Assembly (NCBI GenBank): GCA_945901935.1
Contig: CAMDLX010000013.1
Coordinates: 1-37,978 of the forward strand
Direction: 5' to 3'
Origin: Bifidobacterium breve
GTDB lineage: Bacteria; Actinomycetota; Acidimicrobiia; Acidimicrobiales; Microtrichaceae
Length of the DNA: 37,978 nucleotides
Position 1 is the stretch's first letter, and the number at the start of each line of letters is the position of its first letter. A program made the translations under genes and the position numbers. Shown in pieces: positions 32,795-37,978 of this stretch. A model generated the notes under the pieces. The model was not told where the DNA came from, made no database searches, and saw nothing but the letters and a program-made list of their open reading frames with translations.

Positions 32795-34333
32795 ATGAAT
32801 CCAGAAGTCGAGAGTCCTCAGTTAAACAAATTCACCGCCAAGGCGGAGCGTTCAGCTTCGCGGGCCCGGCGCTTCGGGGCTGGTTTGCTCGCTGTAGCGA
32901 TTGCTGCGGCAGGCTTTTTGGTATTTCCCCAGCAGGCTTCTGCTGCTCGTGCTGGCGCGACTAGCAACCGCAGTGTGTCAGTTTCTCTGAGTTGTACCTC
33001 TAGCTCGGTCAGCTTGGGGTCCACTACCACATGCACAGGGTCGGTGAGGGATACAGAGTCGGGTGGAACCAAGACCGTTCCGAGGGGGACTGTGGCGCTT
33101 ACGGTCGACTCGGGCCGGATCGGGGTCCTCACTGCTTGTACGTTGGTTAATTCTGCCACAGCCAACCAATCCGAATGCTCGTTCAAGATTATCAATCTCA
33201 GTAACGGCAACGGCCAGCCTGCGCTGAAGTTGACCTACACCCCAGCAGCAGACGATATTCATCAAACCAAATCCAAAGAGATTGATTTAAATTTTTCTGG
33301 TTCGACTTTTAAGCAGCATTCGGAATCTTCCCTAAGCGCCGGCAAGCCGGGGGCCAGCCTGAAGGTCTTCACCGTGGGATGTGCAAGTTCGAGTGCTCGC
33401 TATGTCGGAGCATTCGTCTCAACCGATGGCGACCCGGCGAGTTCCGGCAGAGTGAGTACAAGGGTCTGGGAGGCGAGCCCCGCCACAGACGGCTCCCACG
33501 AGTTTGCCACTGCACTTGAGGCCGATCACCCAACCGGAACCTTTTATGTTCGCTTCTACTGCGCCGACGCTTCCCCATCTTCTTACTCCTCTGACGCTAT
33601 GAAGAAGACATCCTCGCTCTATACCTACGTTGTTTCATCTGCAGTTGTTGCAGGGGCAGCCGCACGAACCGCTCCCGCAGCCGACACGAGCAGGCTGGCG
33701 GGGACGTTCACTTCTGACCCAGAGGACACCTCCGGTATCGATAACGAACAGATTCCTGGCGCACAGATGATCGCCCTGAAACAACGAGTCGACGCAGCAG
33801 TACCACTCGTTTCCCGGGTTGACCGCTTGAGCCAAGCATTCCTCGGCAAGATTCCACCACGCAGCTTTGTTGATCTGTGGGTCAAGAACTTTGCAGCAGG
33901 CAGAACCGACGCCCAGTTGGTGGCCGCACTTGCCACCACACCCGAATACTTCTGGTCTTACGCACTACTCACCCCAGCACAGTTCGTCGACCGCGCCTAC
34001 TTCGTGCTGCTTGGCCGAGCCCCAACAACGAACGAGCGATTGACCCTCGCCAAGGCGATCAGCACCGGCAAACAATCTCGCCAAGCGGCACTCGCAGCGA
34101 TTGCCTCCTCGCCCGAACACATCATCAAAACAGCGAACCGCAGTTACGTGATGGCCGCCTATCAGGCTCTTACCCCGATCATGCCAACTCCGGCCATGCT
34201 TGCCCAGTACGCCAATGACCTCAACGACCGGGGACCAAAGGTCGCCATGCTCGAAAACCTTGCACTGAGCCGAACGTCGTTCGAGAACTGGATCGCCGCC
34301 CTAGCAACCAACCCAACCAACGCCAGGTTCTAA
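32795..34333 (+). CDS. Secreted protein with Ig-like N-terminal region and C-terminal DUF4214 domain
   Basis: 512 aa from the ATG at 32795, with AGGAAAG just upstream; earlier starts would put about 40 unlikely residues before the signal. A signal peptide (FGAGLLAVAIAAAGFLVF, ending near ASAA) leads to Ser/Thr-rich beta-strand regions with paired cysteines (SLSCTSSSVSLGSTTTCTGS; later CTLVN and ECSFK), resembling Ig-like repeats. From about residue 390, FVDRAYFVLLGRAPTTNE and a following SPEH segment match DUF4214, a helical domain found on surface and polysaccharide-associated proteins. It follows the GT2 gene and shares an upstream element with it, so it probably binds or anchors the polymer. 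No anchor is visible at the C-terminus. Confidence 0.75.
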   Translation: MNPEVESPQLNKFTAKAERSASRARRFGAGLLAVAIAAAGFLVFPQQASAARAGATSNRSVSVSLSCTSSSVSLGSTTTCTGSVRDTESGGTKTVPRGTVALTVDSGRIGVLTACTLVNSATANQSECSFKIINLSNGNGQPALKLTYTPAADDIHQTKSKEIDLNFSGSTFKQHSESSLSAGKPGASLKVFTVGCASSSARYVGAFVSTDGDPASSGRVSTRVWEASPATDGSHEFATALEADHPTGTFYVRFYCADASPSSYSSDAMKKTSSLYTYVVSSAVVAGAAARTAPAADTSRLAGTFTSDPEDTSGIDNEQIPGAQMIALKQRVDAAVPLVSRVDRLSQAFLGKIPPRSFVDLWVKNFAAGRTDAQLVAALATTPEYFWSYALLTPAQFVDRAYFVLLGRAPTTNERLTLAKAISTGKQSRQAALAAIASSPEHIIKTANRSYVMAAYQALTPIMPTPAMLAQYANDLNDRGPKVAMLENLALSRTSFENWIAALATNPTNARF

Positions 34334-34417
34334 TCAGTCAGACCAGAAAAGGCTTAGGGCTCTGCCAACTGCTCGGTTTCTGGTACCCATGCGTGACGCT
34401 GGTAGAGTGAAGCTACT

Positions 34418-34491
34418 GGGGCTGTAGCTCAGTTGGCTAGAGCACTGCCTTTGCAAGGCAGGGGTCGTGGGTTCGATTCCCATCAGCTCCA
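34418..34491 (+). tRNA. tRNA-Ala (UGC)
   Basis: The acceptor strand GGGGCTG pairs with CAGCTCC (one G-T), the D-arm is GCTC...GAGC, the anticodon arm is CTGCC-TTTGCAA-GGCAG with anticodon TGC, and the T-arm is GTGGG-TTCGATT-CCCAT. The discriminator is A, and CCA is not encoded (CAC follows). TAGAGT at 34403-34408 is a candidate -10. The 3' half is duplicated at 37208-37250, marking this gene as an integration target. Confidence 0.97.
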
Positions 34492-34536
34492 CACCACGAA
34501 ACCCCCGCTACGGCGGGGGTTTCAACGTTTTTGGAC
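34454..34536 (+). repeat. Left attachment repeat (83 bp), inside and just after tRNA-Ala
   Basis: It starts at the end of the anticodon loop and includes the T-arm, the acceptor 3' strand and the tRNA terminator. It is 81/83 identical to 37208-37290, 2754 bp away in the same orientation. Both differences fall in the terminator stem. Confidence 0.85.
34499..34533 (+). terminator. Rho-independent terminator of tRNA-Ala
   Basis: AAACCCCCG (34499-34507) pairs with CGGGGGTTT (34514-34522) across a six-base loop, followed by CAACGTTTTT. In the copy at 37253-37276 two changes break the innermost pairs. Confidence 0.8.
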
Positions 34537-34871
34537 AGGTGTCCAGTTCTTTCTGGAAAGGCCCCGTCCCGCATTGGTCCCGTCTCAGGATGAGCTTCAA
34601 CTCCCAAATTCGTTTGCAATGGGTGCCAGATTCTGCTTTCGCTCGAGGTGTTCGCCAGCTGACAGGAGTCACTAAGTTGCGACAAATAGTCGGGCTAGAG
34701 CGGCGTCAGAGTGTGTCACTGCTGCACGACTAAGCCTGGCTTGAGAACCGCAGTGCGGTGAACGCAGCGACAGGAGCTTTGGTTTCCAATTAAGTCGGTG
34801 TTCTCGCCGCATCAAGGCGGCCGGCGAGAGGGTCGCCCTAGTGCGCACCAAGGTCGGAGCTGGGTTTCTTT
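34537..34871. other. Non-coding stretch inside the element, no recognisable gene
   Basis: 335 bases between the left repeat and the poly-Thr lipoprotein gene. The open frames present either run into the tRNA gene or lack any family resemblance and ribosome site. It may be debris of deleted element genes. Confidence 0.5.
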
Positions 34872-35456
34872 CTAACGATGGGCGTATGGCTCGTCGAGGG
34901 GTAGGCCAAGGACTGCACGAAGAGTAGATACAGCTGCGAAGGTTTCGGCTTCAGCCGCTGTCGCCTGTTTCTCAAACGGTGATTGGTATTCTCCCGTTCC
35001 CGGCAGGCGAGAACAGCTGTAGTAGAGCTGGGTCACAAGCGAATTCTTTGTTATGACGTCGGTAACTTGGGCCTGATACTGGGGAGGCCAAACAGTGTTG
35101 GCCAGCAATTGTCCGTACCGCTGCCGGAGGTTCGCCATCTCTCCGCAGAAAGCAGGGCTTCTCTCCCAAAGTACGGTTCCGCCCTCGAAGTAGTTGTCGA
35201 AGATGGCAGTCTGCGCTGGGTTTGTCTCTGCCACGATGGCAAGGTAAGCCGCTTGCGCTGTCTGCTGCGGAGGCAAGGTCGTCGTAGGCGTCGTGGTCGT
35301 GGTGGTGGTCGTGGTGGTGGTCGTAGTTGTTGTTGTCGTCGTGGTAGTCGTTGTCGTCGGCTTGGTTGTTGTTATGGGAGCAGCGGTTTCCCTTGCCCCA
35401 CAGCCGGAAACGACAAGCGCGCACAAAGCACCCATAACAAGAACCGTCTTCCTCAT
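34872..35456 (-). CDS. Lipoprotein with a long poly-threonine linker
   Basis: 194 aa from the ATG at 35456 (MRKTVLVMG). The signal peptide ends in ALVVSGCGA, a clear lipobox (VSGC), so it should be anchored to the membrane at that Cys. A run of 24 threonines, interrupted only at its edges by K and P, forms a linker. After that about 115 residues are conserved-looking but not recognised; they contain two Cys (FCGEMANL and YYSCSRL) and a helical pattern. The Thr run is coded by mixed Thr codons, so it is not a simple slippage tract. It lies inside the tRNA-Ala element next to the integrase remnant, so it may be element cargo. Function unknown. Confidence 0.7.
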   Translation of the reverse strand: MRKTVLVMGALCALVVSGCGARETAAPITTTKPTTTTTTTTTTTTTTTTTTTTTTTPTTTLPPQQTAQAAYLAIVAETNPAQTAIFDNYFEGGTVLWERSPAFCGEMANLRQRYGQLLANTVWPPQYQAQVTDVITKNSLVTQLYYSCSRLPGTGEYQSPFEKQATAAEAETFAAVSTLRAVLGLPLDEPYAHR

Positions 35457-35497
35457 GCGAAGAGACTGCCATGATTCCTCGTACCTAGACGACTCAG

Positions 35498-35880
35498 TTA
35501 GCAACCGGCAGTAGCAGCCCGGGTGAGGTTTGATTCGTTTGCGAGTGTGTCGAGGGCGTCGGTTACTTTGTCTTGGGTGCCTGGCATGAGGTGGCCGTAT
35601 CGGTCGATCACTACTGATACTGAGGAGTGGCCGGCTCGTCGTGCGATGTCGACTGGGTTGGCGTCGACTGCAATCCAGAGTGCTACGGCGGTGCGGCGGA
35701 GGTCATGGATGCGGAGTCCGGTGTACGCGGCTGTGAAGACGAGCGCGCGGTAGCGGTTGTCCATTGCGTCTGCGAGGGTCCATTTGTGATGGGGTGAGGA
35801 ACTGCATTTCGGTGCGTTCAATTTTGGGGAGTGGTACTCATTCAGCGGGGTTACGTGCGAGGAGCCCGGCGTGCATTGCT
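35498..35880 (-). pseudogene. Tyrosine integrase remnant (frameshift, stop and internal deletion)
   Basis: On the minus strand one frame reads HAGLLARNPAE, a TGA, then VPLPKIERTEMQFLTPSQ; the next frame continues KWTLADAMDNRYRALVFTAAYTGLR. These two pieces are the normal sequence of an actinobacterial phage-type integrase separated by a stop and a frameshift. TGLR (first catalytic Arg) is then fused directly to IHDLRRTAVALW (the H-x-x-R box), removing roughly 100-150 residues that normally lie between. The final GHSS and DRYGHLMPG with the nucleophile Tyr are kept. The N-terminal arm-binding region is missing. It must be inactive and explains how the element entered the tRNA-Ala site. Confidence 0.85.
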
Positions 35881-35905
35881 GTGCAGTGTTGTTGTTTCAG
35901 CTAGT

Positions 35906-35943
35906 GGCCAGTCGGCTTACCCGACTGGCCTTTGGCCTTTTTT
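35906..35943 (+). terminator. Rho-independent terminator with no upstream gene on its strand
   Basis: GGCCAGTCGG (35906-35915) and CCGACTGGCC (35921-35930) form a perfect 10-bp stem with a five-base loop, followed on the plus strand by TTTGGCCTTTTTT. No plus-strand gene ends nearby. On the minus strand it lies 3' of the DUF2510/DUF4190 gene but lacks a T-run in that direction. Confidence 0.7.
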
Positions 35944-35956
35944 GGGCGGCGAGTTT

Positions 35957-36397
35957 CTACTGAGAACCCATGCTCGCTTGGAGGAACAGTCCCACAACAC
36001 CGATGCCGAGCCAGATCCACCCGAGAAGGGCACCGGCCACTGCGATCGACTTCCCTCTCTGAGTCCCGCCTGAGTGTTTGATGTTGTAAATCGCAATGTG
36101 CCCACAGGGAATCGCCACTATCGAGACGGTCAACAGGCCCGCTATCAACGCTGTGACCGCTAGCCCACTCATCTTCGAAATCTCTACGGGAGCGGCCACT
36201 GTCGGAGTAGCTGCTGCTGGTTGAGCAGTGGCTTGTCCGCTAGAGGTGATAGCGGCGTGTGCCGGCGGAGCTTGCACTGGAGCCGCCACGGCTGCTGGCT
36301 GGGGCCGATGTTCCGTCCACTGTGACCCGTCCCACCATCTGAGCTGGGCAGGATCTTCAGGGTCTTGGTACATGCCCGGAGGCGCAGCGCTCGTCAT
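35957..36397 (-). CDS. DUF2510 plus DUF4190 membrane protein
   Basis: 146 aa. The N-terminus PPGMYQDPEDPAQLRWWDGSQWTEH is the DUF2510 motif (PGWYxDP...RWWDGxxWT), common on actinobacterial membrane proteins. An Ala/Pro-rich linker follows, then two membrane helices (about 78-103 and 118-141) with the HIAIYNIKHSGGTQRGKSIAVAG loop of DUF4190. No enzymatic residues are known for either domain. It lies within the tRNA-Ala element. Apparently transcribed alone. Confidence 0.85.
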   Translation of the reverse strand: MTSAAPPGMYQDPEDPAQLRWWDGSQWTEHRPQPAAVAAPVQAPPAHAAITSSGQATAQPAAATPTVAAPVEISKMSGLAVTALIAGLLTVSIVAIPCGHIAIYNIKHSGGTQRGKSIAVAGALLGWIWLGIGVVGLFLQASMGSQ

Positions 36398-36644
36398 ACG
36401 ACTTCTACTCGTGTCATAAGAATCCTTCCCTCTTGGCCACCCTATGACCGATTAGCTAACCAGCGCTGAGATAACGGTGAACTGAGATCCAGCCTGAGGC
36501 GAAACACGACGCCCCGATGCCTCGAATCTGGCGTTCATGCGAGCATGTTGATACGTGACCTCGCGATGAGTCGCAAGCCCCATAGAAGTCAGGTCGAAAG
36601 GTCAGCTCAGCTGAGTGGCTTCCGACCGGTTCTCTCTGACTGAG

Positions 36645-36965
36645 CTAGCTGCTGCTGCAGTCAGCAAAAGAGATCTCTTTGTATTTGCCAGTTGGAGATA
36701 TGCCAGAGACCCCATCGGACTGAGCCTCGTAAGTCCAGTTTGCCGACGGATCCGATTTTAAGTAGATCCCAGCAAGGGTTGTCAAAGAGTCTGGGTACAC
36801 CCCGTTGTCAGCCTCGTAGGCTGCTAGTGCAGTTTCAACGGCCATTCTTTCCGTTTGGCACGCATTCGCTAAAGCGTTGTTATCTGACATAATTCCACCG
36901 CAACTGCTCAGCACCAAACCACACAACAGTGAACCGACTATCAAGCGTCCCGAACAAATCTTCAT
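36645..36965 (-). CDS. Small lipoprotein with a type IV pilin-like soluble domain
   Basis: 106 aa. GGGAGG lies seven bases before the ATG. The signal peptide ends in LVLSSCGG, a lipobox, so the mature protein starts at Cys22. The rest, ACQTERMAVETALAAYEADN, then GVYPDSLTTLAGIYLKSDP and NWTY, follows the pattern of pilin/pseudopilin headgroups: E-x-x-x-x-A-x-x-x-Y-x-x-x-x-G-x-Y-P-x-S-L-x-x-L, with P-x-x-W-x-Y later. A pilin would have a prepilin-peptidase site and a long hydrophobic helix; here a lipobox replaces both. Located inside the tRNA-Ala element. Function unknown. Confidence 0.68.
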   Translation of the reverse strand: MKICSGRLIVGSLLCGLVLSSCGGIMSDNNALANACQTERMAVETALAAYEADNGVYPDSLTTLAGIYLKSDPSANWTYEAQSDGVSGISPTGKYKEISFADCSSS

Positions 36966-37207
36966 TGTTCACCCTCCCGAGGTTGTCGCAGGGACGTTAG
37001 CGCAGTGCACGTCAAACGGTTGGGGGTCTTGAGGTTGGGCTTGCCGAGCCCAGAGCAAGTTGGCGCGGCTGTTTTTTCAAGAATGGGCCGATGAGAAGAA
37101 CCGACCTACACCAAGTGCGTTGCCCCAGCCGGCGAGCGGACCACTGCGCTGCGGTGCGTTGTTGCAGTACAACAAATGACCCTCAACCCCTTCGCTCGTT
37201 GCACGGC
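36966..37207. other. Gap between pilin-like lipoprotein and right repeat
   Basis: 242 bases without a credible gene. The open frames here end in or cross the duplicated tRNA fragment. No clear promoter or hairpin was seen. Confidence 0.4.
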
Positions 37208-37290
37208 CAAGGCAGGGGTCGTGGGTTCGATTCCCATCAGCTCCACACCACGAAACCCCCACTACGGCCGGGGTTTCAACGTTTTTGGAC
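37208..37290 (+). repeat. Right attachment repeat (83 bp), tRNA-Ala 3' fragment
   Basis: Copy of 34454-34536 with two differences (positions 37261 and 37269). It holds the tRNA 3' half without the acceptor 5' strand and D-arm, so it cannot give a tRNA. Confidence 0.85.
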
Positions 37291-37366
37291 GTCGGCCCTC
37301 AATGACCGGATCGGAGCCCGACGGCACAGCTGGGCTCAGCAGGGCACACTCGAGCGGTGGGTGTCG

Positions 37367-37978
37367 TTAGCAACCAGCGGTGAAGATCCAGGTTGACCCC
37401 GTGGAGTAGACCACTCCATTTGTTGCTTGCCCCGAGAACTGTTCGTGGAGAATCTCCGCTGCACGTTCTCGGAGCGCAGGAGTGCCAAGCGCGAGCAGCT
37501 TGCGTGCGACGGAGCTGCTCAGCGACTGTTCCACAGCCCCGGCGATGCCATTCTCGCCACCCATTCGGATCGGTACGTCATAGGAATCGAACATGATGTT
37601 CACCCATCCCGCCTCAGCTAGCAGGGCGCTCGTTCGGTCGGGGTCGGCGAACGCAAATGGTCCTGGTACATCACCTGCTGCTGGTGGTGGCGGGTCGTCT
37701 AGAAGGTCGCTCAGCACCGTCACTGCAGCGTTAATCCACGAGTTGCGCTCGAGTGGTTGCCAGCACACAAACGCGAGCCGGCCGTTCGGTCGCATCGAAC
37801 TGGCGATGTTGCGAAACGCTCGCACCGGTTCAGCAAAGAACATCACCCCAAAACGACTGAAGGCGGCGTCATATGGACCGCCAAGTGGATCCTCCTGAGC
37901 ATCGGCCACGAGGAAAGTTGCCTCAACATTGGATTCGCTGGCACGCTCTTGGGCCCGTTGGATCATTGGCGGAGAGAT
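37367..37978 (-). CDS. Class I SAM-dependent methyltransferase, 5' end cut by window edge
   Basis: The frame is open to the right edge; the visible part begins ISPPMIQRAQERA, the stretch after the SAM-binding D in many class I enzymes. FLVADAQEDPLGGPYDAAFSRFGVMFF is motif II/III (the conserved 'D-A/x-x-x-x-x-F/x-D-x-x-x-x-R-F-G-x-M-F-F' pattern), and LRPNGRLAFVCWQP equivalent is SMRPNGRLAFVCWQP. This resembles the UbiE-like branch acting on small molecules. The glycine-rich motif I lies outside the window. It lies just outside the tRNA-Ala element, 77 bases from the right repeat. Confidence 0.85.
   Translation of the reverse strand: MSPPMIQRAQERASESNVEATFLVADAQEDPLGGPYDAAFSRFGVMFFAEPVRAFRNIASSMRPNGRLAFVCWQPLERNSWINAAVTVLSDLLDDPPPPAAGDVPGPFAFADPDRTSALLAEAGWVNIMFDSYDVPIRMGGENGIAGAVEQSLSSSVARKLLALGTPALRERAAEILHEQFSGQATNGVVYSTGSTWIFTAGC

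Larger units (their letters stand above)
34454..37290. mobile_element. Decayed integrative element in tRNA-Ala
   Basis: About 2.75 kb bounded by 83-bp direct repeats that reproduce the 3' half of the tRNA gene. It contains a tyrosine integrase remnant facing the tRNA, two lipoprotein genes and a DUF2510/DUF4190 gene. An intact tRNA at one end and a 3' fragment at the other is the standard product of integrase-driven insertion. The small size and the broken integrase show that it no longer moves by itself. Confidence 0.8.

Noticed and set aside
34437-34685. Minus-strand open frame containing GADGNRTHDP
   Set aside because: This peptide is the antisense translation of the tRNA-Ala T-arm region, a well-known spurious product; the frame overlaps the tRNA gene.
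35285-35370. GTC/GTG/GTT-rich stretch that looks like a repeat array
   Set aside because: It is the coding sequence of the poly-Thr linker, with mixed codons and no spacers; not a CRISPR array. No CRISPR array was seen anywhere in the window.
35831-36073. 80-codon plus-strand frame
   Set aside because: It reads straight through the orphan terminator and overlaps the DUF2510/DUF4190 gene on the other strand; no domain or ribosome site.
36407-36416. TGACACGAGT on the minus strand upstream of the DUF2510/DUF4190 gene
   Set aside because: Ten bases match the left half of the catabolic operator, but the second half (GTGTCA) is missing, so a chance match is more likely.
37077-37262. Minus-strand open frame with the same GADGNRTHDP peptide
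   Set aside because: Antisense of the duplicated tRNA 3' fragment in the right att repeat, not a gene.

Overview
The window looks like a chromosomal stretch from a moderately GC-rich actinobacterium, plausibly of the class Acidimicrobiia. The grounds are frequent GTG/TTG starts, start/stop overlaps (ATGA, GTGA, TTGA), several genes with a -10 box directly in front of the start codon (leaderless style), a DUF2510/DUF4190 protein, and many paired acyl-CoA dehydrogenase genes. There is no rRNA or phylogenetic marker to confirm this, so the class is an inference.

Region 1 (1-8783) is a catabolic cluster: a SnoaL-like protein (cut by the left edge), a lipoate-protein-ligase-like protein, a zinc alcohol dehydrogenase, a copper amine oxidase, an SDR dehydrogenase, two acyl-CoA dehydrogenases that probably form a heteromer, and a crotonase-fold protein lacking both usual catalytic glutamates. 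Its two divergent promoters carry nearly the same palindrome (TGACAC-N2-GTGTCA type), so the genes probably form one regulon under a regulator not in the window. The substrate is unknown; an amine feeding into CoA-dependent oxidation is a reasonable guess.

Region 2 (8845-14415) encodes exported proteins: two paralogous lamin-tail-domain proteins with a shared PEF-like C-terminal sorting tail, a GH5 endoglycoceramidase-like lipoprotein, and a TAT-exported PhoX-family protein. Region 3 (14426-27620) is mostly housekeeping and signalling: UppP, a universal stress protein, exonuclease VII (xseA-xseB), two alpha/beta hydrolases (one without the nucleophile serine), a NarL-type two-component system, a secreted Ig-like protein, a beta-lactamase-fold hydrolase, release factor RF3 and a membrane-anchored PQQ-like beta-propeller.

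Region 4 (27641-34333) is the best candidate for an undescribed system: a membrane-anchored GH18 protein with three chitin-binding-like modules, transcribed divergently from a large cellulose-synthase-like GT2 without PilZ, with a nested operator array between them, followed by a secreted DUF4214 protein whose upstream region repeats a 14-base element found at the GT2 promoter. Together they look like a synthase / hydrolase / adhesin set for a surface polysaccharide.

Region 5 (34418-37290) is a small, decayed integrative element in the 3' half of a tRNA-Ala(UGC) gene, bounded by 83-bp direct repeats 2754 bp apart. It holds a wrecked tyrosine integrase, two small lipoproteins and a DUF2510/DUF4190 membrane protein. 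Beyond it a methyltransferase gene runs off the right edge.
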